Positions 23,266 through 34,589 of a DNA stretch of 64,000 nucleotides are shown one piece after another. The DNA is from Chara braunii (Eukaryota; Streptophyta; Charophyceae; Charales; Characeae), in contig BFEA01000103.1 of assembly GCA_003427395.1 (NCBI GenBank), positions 120,492 to 184,491 on the forward strand, in the 5' to 3' direction. The translations under genes were made by a program, and so were the position numbers. The notes beneath the pieces were generated by a model. That model searched no databases. It was not told where the DNA came from and saw only the letters and a list, made by a program, of their open reading frames with translations. Within the stretch, counting starts at the first letter, position 1; each line of letters begins with the position of its first letter.

Positions 23266-23351
23266 CTTTTTTTTTCTTTTTTTTTTTCTTTGCCTTTTCC
23301 TTTTTTTTCTTTTTTTCTTCTTTCCTTTTTTTTTTTTTTTTTTTTTTTTTT
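23090..23351 (-). repeat. ~260-nt poly(T), the poly(A) tail of a minus LINE
   Basis: A nearly pure T tract with a few C and CC interruptions. It abuts, on the minus strand, the LINE 3' terminal block (GAAAAAAAGCTCCATCT at 23,352), so it reads as an unusually long poly(A) tail. Its length may also reflect later slippage or assembly uncertainty. Poly-Lys and poly-Phe ORFs here are artefacts. Confidence 0.85.
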
Positions 23352-26220
23352 GAAAAAAAGCTCCATCTATTGGTGGGGAGCGTCACCTGCTGAAAAGCGG
23401 GTCCAACGTCCCTTACACAGATAAAACAAGAAAGTACATTAGAAAGGAAGGAAATTGGATGGTGACTGGAAGATGCCTGCCAGCATTGATTGTTCTGAGG
23501 ACTAGGGGATTGACTGAGCAGCTGTGGAATTGAAAGCCTGATGATCCCCTACTCCTCCTTCATTCCTGTACTAGGGCCGGGTCCGGTGGGAACCACTGGG
23601 GGGGCACCAGTGGGGATTCCTTCCGTCCTCCTGCCCAACTTCACAAAAACTTTCCTCGACCATCCTGCTGCCACGCGCCCATACTTTATCAGATGAGATA
23701 GGACCAAGAAAAAAAGGAGCATTTCGAGATGGCTAGATAATCTTGGATTGAAACTGTGAACACACTAACCTCGGAACCAGACTACAACTTAGATAACTAA
23801 AAACCGATCCAACACTAACAAAGCAGACTACGACAGTCAGATAACGGGGCCCCATATCGACACTGACAAAAAATCTGACCTCAGACTATCCACGGAACCA
23901 GACTACAACTCAGATAACTGAGGACCGAGCCAAAACTATCAAAGTAGACTACGACCGACGCTGAAAAAAGAAAACCGAAAAAACAGACTGCAGCTAGATA
24001 ACGAGACCCTGGATCGACACTGATCAACCTCAGACCCCTAAGGGAAAACCAAAAACAGAATACAATAGATAAAACTGACTAAAAACGACTTGTCTACTAC
24101 ACATATGAGGGCTTTGCCGGTTACAGGCGTATTTCCAAGGACTGCGGGTGGGGCGGGAACGGGTCTGGAAACGCCGTTGTCGGTCTCATAGGGATGTTGG
24201 GGTTTATTGACAGCCAATCCTTAAATCTCAATTGGTAATCCCTTGGCGCTTCCTCTTCATGGTTGTCCTCCCCCCTTCCTCCTCTTTCCACCCCCCGGAC
24301 CAGCATACTTCCGCTACCCATCCCAATCGGTCCCCGCCCAACCACTCCCTGGAAAACTGTAATAGCGGGTCCCGGATGTCTTTGGATCTATGGAGGTTAT
24401 CTAGTGATTGCTTCAGTGATTTCCATTTGAAAGAGAGTTCCAATTGGAAGTGTATTTTGAATTGTTTCACTCTTTCTTCTCCCTTCACCCGAACTTAATC
24501 TAGAGTTAAGATGCATCGTTGCCACCACAGGACCCACAAGATCGTTCGTCGGGACATGTGGAACATGTTTGACTTAAAGGAGTCGTCTTGGAAGGGTGGG
24601 TAATAGCCCGTTAAGATGACACGCCAATCCCACAGCCATGGATGCCCCGGGACCATTTGTTGCCACACCCTGTCCCACCACCTCCAGGTAAGAATGACTG
24701 TGGGGCATTGTAGGAATATATGCTCGATGGTCTCCGCTCTTTTCCTAGTTGGAAAACTCAACAGACATCGAGAGCATAAGGGGAGAGCGCGACCCTGCTT
24801 CTCCAAATGCGTGTGATCGATTAACCAGTTGTTGGTTGGTAGGCACCGATGCAGGATCTGCCACTGCAGAGATGTAATTTTCGCTGGTTTGTACTTGGTA
24901 TCGCTGAACCAGCGTATTGGTGTGAGGAGGTGCCTTTCCACATTGAGGTGCCTTTGCCATCGATCAATCACCGTGTCTTTTAAACAACGCTTTACCCTGA
25001 GGATTCGGTACGTTGCTTTAACTGAGAGGCCCGACAGTGTTTTAGGTCTGGGATGTCGTGGGCTGTTCCGTGGGTCAGGGTTCCAGACCCATTCCAACGG
25101 ATCGATGGGGAGGACCTTTGTAGCAATCTCAGGAAAGGAGGCCCGGCGGTTCTCCCCGTCCTCTAGCACCCGGATTCTGTTTAGGGCGTCCCTCCGAATC
25201 CATTGGAAGGGGTCCCGGCTTCCTACCAATCTCCCATTTCTTTCAACGCTATACCATTCAATCAGCGCTTCCCCTGATCGGATTAGATGAACCAGGCCTA
25301 CCATGTTGACACCCCTTTCCCTGGCCACCCAATCCCCCACCTTCAACACCTTACCTTTGCGGAGGATGGGCCACCACCCTACCAGGAGGGCTTTCGTTAT
25401 TTCTGCAAGAGCTGCCTCTATATTATGACAATACCTCAGGTCTTCCCTCATCCTCTCCGGACTCTTCCAATCCTTCCGCTCCTCGTCCCAGAGGTCACCC
25501 ACTCTCGTCACCCCATTCTTCACCCATCCTTTCCATGGGATGTCGGTGCTACATAAAATCTGACTCTGTTCGTTGGTGATCCACCTGTTCCCGAAGAGGG
25601 GTTGTCTTGCCACCTCTTCCCACCTAACTGGGTGAGGGCGACTCGGGGAGGGAAGCTTCCTCCACATTTTTAGCAAACGAGGCCAGAAATCATCTCTCCT
25701 TCCCTCCTCTCCTCTTGGGCGCCGTGGCATTCTCCAATATCTATCTTCTAACCATTGGAGAGGGTGGACAGACGGTGGAGCCTCGGGGGCAGACGGGCAA
25801 TTTGTTCTAGTGCTAACGGTCTCCACACTAGTGGGTTTTCGAAGATCAGTCGTAACACCCATTGTAGGCTGAGGGCTTAAGTTTGACCGAGGGGATCTAG
25901 GATACCGAGGCCTCCTTTTGCCTTGGGTTGGATAACTGAGTCCCATGCCACACGACTTATGGCGTGGGGAGTTCCGCTGTCTCCTCTCCATAGGTAAGCT
26001 GCCACCTTTCTCTTCATAGACCTCAGGGCCTCTGGACTCAGTGGCCAAAGGATCGATTTATACCAGAGGGTGGCTAAGACTACGTTGTTGATCACCAGGG
26101 ATCGTCCAAAGAGTGACGTGTGCTGGTGGTTCCATTGCCAAAGTTTAGCAAGGGCCAGGGCTGATAGCCATCCATCGTTCTCTGGGGGTTTACCCAGCAC
26201 TGACATCTTGACCCCCTTTT
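23352..26220 (-). pseudogene. L1-like LINE copy, 5'-truncated (minus)
   Basis: Largest surviving ORF2 piece: a 517-codon minus-strand frame (26,048-24,495), preceded in another frame (to about 26,220) by FGRSLVINNVVLATLWYKS and AKGGLGILDP. In the main frame come HPLQWLEDRYW, GDWVARERGVNMVGLVH, WQRHLNVERH, SLQWQILHRCLPTNNWLIDH, and a complete zf-RVT set CSRC (residues 425-428) with H443 and C448. After an in-frame TAA (24,495-24,497) the same frame continues with REWLGGDRLGW, and the last signature, FPDPFPPHPQSL, lies near 24,150. The 3' UTR runs to 23,352 and the poly(A) follows. RT motifs A to C are missing. The 5' side enters a pyrimidine-rich tract at 26,210-26,290. Confidence 0.9.
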
Positions 26221-26364
26221 CCTTCCTTTTCTTCTTTTCCCCTCTTTTTCTGTTCCCCCACTTTCTTTTTCTCTTCTTCCATCCCCTCCCCACAGCATCC
26301 GCACACCCTTGCGGCAGATTATTCCAGTATCCGGTGCCCCTCCGGGGACTGATCATCATTCCTG

Positions 26365-26460
26365 CAGCAAAATGTTGACACAGCGCTGGAAATATAGGAC
26401 ATACTATCAGGAAGATCCGCTGAGTAGTCGATGTTCTCATTAAAAAAAAAAGAAAAAGAG
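26365..26460 (-). mobile_element. LINE-associated block (minus)
   Basis: Reverse complement of 22,847-22,906 (shared CAGCGCTGGAAATATAGGAC). It is followed by an A-rich tract at 26,440-26,455. Confidence 0.5.
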
Positions 26461-26561
26461 AAAGAAGGGGACGGAAGAGGGGTGACCCTGGTGTTCCCCA
26501 GAGCCCCCTTCTCCCTCACCCTCTCAAAGGCCACGGATCTACCCGAATCCTTTGTTGATCA

Positions 26562-26705
26562 GAGCCGAAGCCGGGTAATGCCCCCGACATGTTTCTCATG
26601 TTCTTCATGTAATTCTTTGGGACGCTGGACCCGATTTCCAGCAGCTCCTCACCAATAGATTGGAGCAACCAGGAGCATGGTCCCTTCAGCAGTCGGATAG
26701 GAGTG
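26562..26705 (+). mobile_element. LINE 3' end fragment (plus)
   Basis: GAAGCCGGGTAATGCCCCC, then GGGACGCTGGACCCGATTTC, CAGCAGCTCCTCACCAATAG and ATTGGAGC. This is the cleanest copy of the family's 3' block in the window. Confidence 0.65.
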
Positions 26706-27406
26706 TGGCCTATCCAGTGTGACACTGAGTGGCAACGGGCTGACAGGTTCATTATGAATTTCTGGGCTGAGAAAACAGGAGAAAGGCCAAAAAAAAAAAA
26801 GAAACAGAGACCTGCCACCGGAAATCACGGCAGAGTGCTTCCCAGCCATCAGATCACAGATGATCTGATGGTGGTGGTTGCAACAACAGTGAACAAGTAA
26901 CTGCCGCGTTTTTTTCTGGAATAAGCTCGACTTCTGTCAGCAGTGATCCTGACACCCTCCATATACTCCGTGATTGCAGGAGGGCTCCACCCAATGAGTT
27001 AATTGCAAAACAGCAAGTAAAATACTGAAAATTTTCTATCCAGTGGGCCTATGGCCGACCCCACCCTCTTTTGGGGTTGGCCACACCCCCGACCGGTTGA
27101 AAAGATTCTGGCGGGAAGCTTTCTTTGCACGGGCATGCCCAGTGTTAAGGAGAGGAGGAGGGGAACAAAGATCTCCTTACTTTTTCCGGTAATACATGTA
27201 AAATACTGACCGTGGGATCACGAGTACTGCATGGCAGGATTTGGGTCACTCAACTGCCACACAACTTCTTTTCTGTCCTATCCGGTTGCTAGTGGGACCA
27301 TGCTCCAGGGGTGGAGGAGGACGCTCCTACTGCTTCCTCTAGTAAGCCAAACCTGCTTAAAAAAGAAAAAAAGAAAAGAGAGTGGGACCCTGCCCTGCAG
27401 GTATAC

Positions 27407-27449
<43 letters not shown>

Positions 27450-27514
27450 GCTCAACCATTCCCAAAATTAGACCCATAACCAAATAGTGTTGTGATTCCA
27501 AGAATAAAGAGAAA
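26706..27514. other. No gene recognised
   Basis: Mixed sequence with short ORFs. The only clear item is the ATT microsatellite at 27,408-27,449. Confidence 0.5.
27408..27449. repeat. (ATT)n microsatellite
   Basis: About fourteen perfect ATT units. Confidence 0.97.
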
Positions 27515-27935
27515 GGCAAATTGGATCTCTACCCTGTTCAAAGATGGGAATTCCTGTTTTACCTAGTCCCAGTGCCGAGCTTGCGTCTTAACCTGGGAAA
27601 TGATCTGTGGAAATTATGTCCATGGCCAGGACCTACGTGGGCCATGGTACTGCCAAATTGCGGTTGTATCCAATGACTGGAATCCTCAAATTATTGACAT
27701 ATGCGGGTAAACTATGTTCACACTCAATTTTGCCTTCCCGGTTTCTGGGCATGAACATAATTTCGTGCTCCTGGATCGAAGCCCTGTGGGACTTGCTGCA
27801 GATATAATTTACCACGCGGGAAAAAGTGGGCTAAGCTGGACAGGGTTTTGGGTATATATGCAAGTTGGGCGCTGGAACTGGGTATAAAGGGAATTCCCAT
27901 CTATAAATGGGGTACACAGCAATTTATCCTAAATA
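27515..27935 (-). mobile_element. Small inverted-repeat element, copy 2
   Basis: Terminal inverted repeats of about 75 bp. The left arm (27,515-27,590) contains AAGATGGGAATTCC and AGTCCCAGTGCC. The right arm (27,855-27,935) contains their partners GCGCTGGAACTGGGTATAAA and GGAATTCCCATCTATAAATG. The interior matches 3,560-3,675 in reverse complement. The interior ORF has no recognisable function, so I class this as MITE-like. Confidence 0.7.
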
Positions 27936-29480
27936 GAAAGGTAAATCAATGATGTGAGAGCTGGAAGATCGGAAAAGGACGAGGACCACACCGAAAAGCC
28001 GTGCCATGCGTGCGCCCAGGTAGAGAGGGCCTGGCCACTTCTATGACAGGTTCATTCTTAGCACATGGACTTGGCACTGCTGGCGCCTGGCCCCAGTTTC
28101 TCTTTCCAAGGGAATGGAATTGTCTGGTGAGTTCAAGATATGCCGATCGTTGGGACAGGAGAGAGTAGAGGTAGTTCGTTACTCAACTGTAGTCTCAGCC
28201 TTGACTGCCAGTGGATGTGTGGGGCTTAGGGACCTCTTGATAAGGGATTAGAAATGTCACAGAATAAGAGATCAGAAAGTTTTGACATCTCCAAATTAGG
28301 AAACAACGAAGGGCACCCAACGTGATCTTCAGGTTGGTAAGATATAACAGCCGGAACATGCAATGATGACGACATCCTGAAAAGCCGGTTACATTCGAAG
28401 AATTCTCCCAAGGCTTTCCTCTAGCAGTGCGAATTTCTAAGGACATACTCACACTTGGACTTCCAAGGGAAAAAAAAAACAAACCATTTGTATGCAGCGG
28501 TATGCTATGACCTATTGTTGCCACATGCATCCAGGAATGTCTTAGCGCGAGTATGTCCTCAGACTCAGGGGAGACTGAATTCTATGCCCTTGGAGGCAGT
28601 CACATACATAGAGGCCTGCCTAGACATCAGTACAGTTCTGTACAGTCATCCAAGTGTTTAGTCGTTTTGATATTGGGGGTGGGGGGTGGGAGCGCAGAGC
28701 CACCCTCTACTATACTGCAATTGTATTTTGAATGCTATGCACAAAGCTGTCATGGGGGAGAGGTGGAGACACTCTCTCCTCATCCACCACCACTGTTGTG
28801 AAAGAAAAAGGCAAAAAAGCAAAAGGAGGGGGAAGAAAGATGATACGCCCCACCTGAACGCATCCACATACACCATGGCACATAAACAAATGAAAGAAAG
28901 CGTCTTTCGCACCACTGTTTCGTTGCACGATTGTCATATGCCACATTGGACGTGTACCGTTATTTAATGTTGCTTACTTTCTGCGTGTCTGGGCATGAGT
29001 TTGTGTTTGGCCCTTCAGACTCTCCTTTGTTTGGCCCCTTCAGATTCTCCTCTGTTTGCCGATTCCGTAAGTTCGTTACTCCACTCCTCTGATGGATCTT
29101 TTCCTGTCGACATTTATTGTTGCAACGGTTGCAAAGTGAATTGAGTCCACTGTCGGTTTGTTTGTTTGTTGGTTGGTTGATATATTTGTGCAACACTGCA
29201 GATGAAAGTGGAGTCATAGGAAAGAGGCAGATGCCTCTCTGATGACCCTTCTGTGCATCCCAAAGAGAGGAACATGTACTTTCCATAAATTTGTGATATG
29301 CATAATCTCCATTACATCCAAATTGACTTTCAATTGTGCACAGGTGTTCTTCCAGTCAGTTGCTAACAAACTCAGTCTGCCGTTGGTGGTTACCTTATCA
29401 ACGCTACCGTATGTTGATGACAGCACATAACCACGTTCAGCGACCTATTCAGCCACTGCTCTGGAGAAGCGTGGCAGGCA
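27936..29480. other. No gene recognised
   Basis: About 1.5 kb with ORFs of 111 codons or fewer on both strands and no motif. A short duplicated phrase (GGCCCNTTCAGANTCTCCT) occurs twice at about 29,009-29,052. Confidence 0.5.
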
Positions 29481-29975
29481 CTGGCAGCTCAGTAGGTTAG
29501 AGCTCTGGAATTGCAACGGGGAGGTTGCAGGTTCGATTCTGTCGGTCTTAAGCCCCCCCTGCACACTTTCACTTAGTGCTAGGTAGGCACCCCACATACT
29601 TTCCCCCCAGCCTAGTACAGAGCAGGGATGGATCAGCAGACGTAGTAGCTCAGTGGGCTGAGGCTAGGTGCTGCCAGGGAGAGGTGTAGGATTCGGTTCT
29701 TATCGACCGTACAGTACGGATACGGTACGGATACAGCTGGGACACAGGCAGGGACAGGACAGGGGTTTCAGTGGTGGTGACCAGTTGCAAAGCATGGAAG
29801 TAGTCTTACCTTTAGGGGGTGGTGTCAGGCAGGGTTGATGGGTGAGTAGGCCTCGTGGAGTGGATGATCAAGTTCAGTTGGTTACCTTAGGGCCTCGCTT
29901 TGAGGGGCTGGGGCTGCAGGTGGGATGGTTGAAGGGGGGGATCATAGTGGAGGGATTGCCTGCTTTCTATGACTA
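29481..29975 (+). mobile_element. tRNA-derived SINE, copy 1
   Basis: Two tRNA-like units in tandem. The first has a D-arm/A-box-like GGCAGCTCAGTAGG (29,483-29,496) and a B box GGTTCGATTC (29,530-29,539). The second has a perfect A box TAGCTCAGTGG (29,646-29,656) and a weaker B-box-like GGATTCGGTT (29,689-29,698). The body then runs to GGAGGGATTGCCTGCTT near 29,968. The whole ~490 bp aligns in order with 63,508-63,890, which supports a mobile family. No clear target duplication or 3' tail was found, so the right end is approximate. Confidence 0.7.
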
Positions 29976-29984
29976 ATAGAGCAG

Positions 29985-30665
29985 AAGTGGTCTAGCTGAC
30001 ATCAGAGTACCAACCACAATCAACTGGAGAGAGTCTAGTTGATGACCAAGGTATGGGGATAGATGGTGGCCATGTACCGACTGATGACAGAGACCAGAGT
30101 ACCTTCAGGTGATACAACAACCAGAGCCACCAATAGTACTGTGCTAGGGGGGATCCCCGGGTTGCTAAGGGAATGTCATAGGTTAGACTTTGGCTGAGAG
30201 GGGCGCATTAGACACTGCCTGTGATATCTAGGGTCTGCACATCAGAGCTAAATCTTCAATACTTGCAATGGGAGCATGAAATCAGAAAGTTGTGCAACTC
30301 AATTTCATCAAAAAAAAAGAACTCACCGTTCATACACTGGGGCAGCCCAGGTAAGTCATGGGGGGTACTAAGAGTCGAGTCATGGGGCCTGTAGACGTAA
30401 CGCTTACGCCTAGCGCCTGAAGTACCCGTACAACAGGGCTCGTTCGAGCATGCTTCATCCAGGACTGAGAGGGGTTTCTGCACAGCCCTGGTTCCTGCAA
30501 CCATTGTCCAGTGAGGTCGCCCTGCCAAGATGGTAGAAGAGTGATGATGGTCCTGAGTGGTAGGCACTGAGGTAGGACTGTGGAGTGCTGATGATAGAGA
30601 CCGGAATACCTCCAGATGACAGACAAGCAATAATGACTAGAACAACAACACAAGCAACTGGAGAG
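29985..30665 (+). repeat. Dispersed repeat R1, copy 2
   Basis: Matches copy 1 in segments: TCTAGTTGATGACCAAGGTA (about 30,025); CTAAGGGAATGTCATAGGTT (about 30,165); ACACTGCCTGTGATATCTAG (about 30,212); TCCAGTGAGGTCGCCCT (about 30,505); and ACAACAACACAAGCAACTGG (about 30,643). It lacks the GAAGTGGTGAA/TTCACCACTTC blocks present in copy 1. Non-coding as far as I can tell. Confidence 0.6.
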
Positions 30666-31749
30666 GCGGTGTCGGCCTGAATACCCTTACAAGGATATTT
30701 GGGCGCTTTTTTGCAGCTTACAGGAAGTACGCTCCTTGACAATATCTAGGGGCGGGTCCCATTTCTGTGCGACCACAACCAATTCTCAGGGATTGGGAGT
30801 GACACACGCTTTAGAGTTGGTTAGAGAGTGCGTGAGCGTGCATTTTGTGGGCACGCGTTAGCTTGACCAAATAATTGATCAATGTAACCTATGAAACGCC
30901 GGTAGAGCGAGCTAGTACTAGGTTAGAATCTTGGATAAAAGCGGGCAAGCCCCAACCTCGCACACACGGACGAAGTTACCGGCAGCGCGAAGTTGACCAG
31001 CGGAGAGTGCGACTAGAGGAGGATTTTGTTTGACTCACTGAAAGGCGGCATTCTGGGGTCGCATTATGAGGAGTGCGTGAGTACTAAGTGCGACCGTGCA
31101 TTGCCGGTAGTAGAAGCCGTGGGGCGGACCTTAGCTAGGCTGGCGTAGACTAAGTACGGTATGGGCAAAGACGGTTTTTTTTCCGACACGGGAGCAATTA
31201 AAGGGAAGCCTTTCGAAGGATACGGCGGAATAAGGGAGCCCCCGACCGTCGGCCGCGGCGCGCAGGGCTACACGCGTAGTGAGCCGAGCGATAACTTGTC
31301 CTCCCGACAGTGAGTGTGTGTGTACGGGGCCACAAGCTTAGGTGACAAGTCAAGCTAAGGCCTTGACGCGTTTCTGCAGGTTCGGGCCGACAACAGTTAC
31401 TCTTTACATGATGAAATGCGCCTCCCAGACTCAGGCTTGGGCTTAGCCCTATTGGTTACTGCATTGGACTTACTACATGCGAATCCCGGGATCGAGGCCA
31501 ACAGCCAGCATTGGAGGAGCGGAGGAGCGCTACGGAGCAAACTGAGGGGTCGAGGGTCTCGCGGGACTATCCCCCTTAGTTTTGCTGGGGAGTCCGACAA
31601 CGGGCCCGGTAGGCATGTGACGCGCAGGACCTCACGCCCTGTGCTGTCTTTCGTTCGGAGTGCTAGATGTGCGGAAGGAGGCCCAGAAAAATAGCAAGAT
31701 GGGGTGTGCCAAGGATTTTTGGCAATTGAGTGTGGGGACACAGACGGAA
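30666..31749. other. GC-rich region, no gene recognised
   Basis: Composition shifts to about 50% GC or more. GGATAAAAGCGGG at about 30,930 resembles a TATA-type promoter element, but nothing downstream supports a transcript. A tRNA-like stretch lies at 31,440-31,500 (separate entry). Confidence 0.4.
31440..31502 (+). other. tRNA-like A-box/B-box pair (weak)
   Basis: TTAGCCCTATTGG (31,443-31,455) resembles a pol III A box and GGGATCGAGGCC (31,488-31,499) a B box, at about tRNA spacing. The stems do not form a convincing cloverleaf, so at best it is a SINE head or tRNA relic. Confidence 0.25.
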
Positions 31750-32451
31750 CTAAAATCCCCCCGTGTTGGTCCGATGAAGTAAGTCGGTTGCTTTTGCGCG
31801 TTGCGGAATGCGCGCGCGGGCATGGCGCGAAAAGAGAAAAATCCAAATTCGATCCAAAAAGTATTGTCGAGCCTCCCACCATGCTACGGCCCGTCGTTTA
31901 GAACGAAAGGGCTTGGGCACGCTTCGCGTGTCCCGTTTTCGTATCAAGTCCCGTTGTCGTTCGCTGGTCAGTTCTGAGTCTGCCGTGGATGGTCTCAGCC
32001 GCGTGGCTCTTTCTTTATGCTCGTCTTCACTCCGCACACGGTAGTGGAAACCCCTGGATTCGTAGCGCTCAAAACGCTGACATTCGGTGCATAGAGTGCG
32101 CGGCCAGTGGGGTTCTACTGCAGTCCACGGGATGACAATCAACTCGTTGAATGACAACAATATCGAGTAAGGTGGGAAGTGCGTATCGATAATGGCAAAC
32201 CCAGCCTCTAAGAACCCTGAACAACGATTTGCCGAAGGGAAGTAGTATCGTCCGCCGATTTGTGCAACGGCTTCTCGTACGTCCCACTCGCATACATGTG
32301 TCCTCTCCTCGTTGTAGGGAAAAGGCCGTGTTGAGACGGGAGGTGTGGGAGGCTGGTGCCCGATCGGAGGGTACTTGTCAGTCCACATATCAATCAATTG
32401 CAAAAACCTTGAGACGTCATCAAGAAAGGAAAACTCTCGTGCAACCCCCAA
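31750..32451 (-). CDS. Unidentified 233-codon ORF
   Basis: Longest non-repetitive ORF outside the identified elements. An in-frame TAA lies directly before the TTG at 32,451, so the first Met (MWTDKYPP, about residue 22) is the more likely start. Visible features are a Pro-rich N-terminus, a middle segment with CSGFLEAGFAIIDTHFPPYS and FNELIVIPWTAVEPHWPRT, a lone CTEC pair, and a strongly basic, Arg-rich C-terminal third (ERQRDLIRKRD, RSKRRAVAWW). No signal peptide or membrane helix is evident. I do not recognise a family. It could be a decayed element ORF, and the basic tail may be mere composition. Confidence 0.35.
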   Translation of the reverse strand: MGVAREFSFLDDVSRFLQLIDMWTDKYPPIGHQPPTPPVSTRPFPYNEERTHVCEWDVREAVAQIGGRYYFPSANRCSGFLEAGFAIIDTHFPPYSILLSFNELIVIPWTAVEPHWPRTLCTECQRFERYESRGFHYRVRSEDEHKERATRLRPSTADSELTSERQRDLIRKRDTRSVPKPFRSKRRAVAWWEARQYFLDRIWIFLFSRHARARIPQRAKATDLLHRTNTGGF

Positions 32452-32921
32452 TTAATCTTTTTCTACACGAGAGAGGGAGAAAACACTCATCAGCTTGATC
32501 ATGCATGTAGCTAACGGACCGGCCCGCTGCTCGGGTTTAGTGAGCCAACGCGACGTTGATCCGAGGCGCCTTGTTTCTCGAGGCCGCCCTGTGACTCGGG
32601 TGCTGAGGTCGTGCAACATAAGGCAAATGGCATGCGTAGTTCGTACAAAGCTACAAATCTAAACACTCTTGCATTCTCGGACAAAATCCCAACAACAATC
32701 ATCTAATCAACGCAAAAAAACGCGGATCTCCTACATTTATTCACTGTGGAAGGTGCGAAAATGAGATATGTGTAGAGATGGATCGGAACAATACACATGC
32801 ATCCACCGTTCACAAGACAATAAGACGGGGTTCTTACATACTAGGGGGACTACCTAGGAAACTAATGGAAGAGTTCCGGAAGAAGTTCTTTCACACGGGA
32901 ACATCATACAGACTCATTTTC

Positions 32922-32925
<4 letters not shown>
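32452..32925. other. No gene recognised
   Basis: Mixed sequence before the GA microsatellite, with no supported feature. Confidence 0.5.
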
Positions 32926-33005
<80 letters not shown>

Positions 33006-33006
33006 N

Positions 33007-33101
<95 letters not shown>
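32926..33101. repeat. (GA)n microsatellite with (GATA)n core
   Basis: Long GA run with a short GATA stretch at about 33,065-33,088. One undetermined base (N) at 33,006 shows the assembly was uncertain inside the run. Confidence 0.98.
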
Positions 33102-34585
33102 CATTTCATCATTCAAAGATAGAGGAGAGAAAGGGAGATAGAAGGGGACACGATCCAAAAAAAAAGAGGATGTTCAGCGTTGCCGCCGCACACTCATACC
33201 AGAGATAAAGATTCACAACCACAAAGGCGCATTCGCCGTTAATTCCAATATGGCCCCGGGCCAATCACTCACTCAACTCCGATCATCAATCCCCATACCT
33301 GCACCAACGGTCCCGGCCGTCTCGTGCCAACTCCCACCACTGCGATCGTCACCCCGCTGACGTAAACTCGACACGGCTCGCCTGGATCCCACAGTCCGTC
33401 GTGACGATCCACCGCGCAACCGATCAGCCTATCGTTAGCCCGACAGGACTTTCCGACTCACACCAAACACTCTGCCTAGCCACTGCTTCCCGGAAGCTGG
33501 CTTGAGAGTCGAGAACGTAAGAGAGATTTGCGGACGCGCTTGCGGACTTTATAGTTGCGACAGGGGAGACGGAAGGGAAAGAAAACGAAGGGAAGGTTGG
33601 GGTGTAAGAGGAGAAGCAGGAGGAGAAGACTTTGAGAGGAGTGCTCCGTGGAAGTCATGTTGATCCCTTGAGTCTCAAGGTTCAACCAATCAGATTCGTC
33701 GTGCAATAGGAAGATCCTATTGATCCACGCACCTGATTGGTGAGCGGGAGCTATCGAAAGATCGACCGGGCGTCGTGCGCTAGATCAGAGGGTGAGAAGG
33801 GAAAAGGCGCGAGAAGTAGCGCAAGATGGGTCCAAGATTCAGAGGATCAAGAAAAGGAAATGGGCGCGCAAAAAGCAAAGCGAGAGAGAGAAAAAAAAAA
33901 AAAAAGTTATGAGGAGAGAGAAAAAGGAGGGAGAAGGAAAGGGAGCGCGGGAGGGAGCGATGTGGGGGACAGAGAGGAGAAAGTTTTTGCATGAGCGGCG
34001 CCGTCAACAAAAAGAGGGAAAAAGGCACCAAAACAGTTACAGCTTGCCTCTATCCTAATTCAAAATTGAAATCACCATCTCCGCGCGTGAAAAAGTGACG
34101 AGGGAAAAGAAAATCCTACACCTATTCGTATTCGAACAAAATTCCGAGAGTTTTCCCCAACGCGACCGAGAACATTCACACACAAAAAGGATACGTCGAC
34201 ATTCCGCTTATCCGGGAATTTCCAACCGCCGGGCCCAATTCCCAATGCGCTCGCTAAGGCACACGTAAATTCCCATGCATTTCCCGACTTCCAAAAAAAA
34301 AAACAGAACCCGGGAATCGTAAAAACTTTCGAAAGATAGGAGCCACAAAAAAACGCGGCACCTGAAATCAAGAAAACGAAACGGGGTTTTTATGGGGTTG
34401 GTATGATACAAGCAAAAAGGGTACGAAAGATAGCACGGGTTCGGGAAGTGGTTCGTCACAGGCAGGACCGAGGACAGGGTTCCAACAGTCCTTTCCTCCT
34501 CATCTCTCTTTCCGTTAGTTTTCTTATTTTTTATTTTTTATTATTTTTTTCGTCCCATTCTGGGACGTGGACCGACCGTAAAGCC
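33102..34585. other. No gene recognised
   Basis: Includes purine-rich sequence (33,780-34,020) that gives rise to Lys/Glu-rich ORFs. I find no motif supporting a real protein. Confidence 0.45.
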
Positions 34586-34589
34586 AAAA

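Noticed and set aside
23036-23393. Overlapping poly-Lys and poly-Phe ORFs over 100 codons
   Set aside because: They are translations of the poly(T)/poly(A) tail of a LINE.
30928-30965. TATA-like GGATAAAAGCGGG as an LTR or gene promoter
   Set aside because: No matching LTR partner and no downstream coding sequence found.
32891-33158. Leu-Ser repeat ORFs
   Set aside because: Translation of the GA microsatellite.
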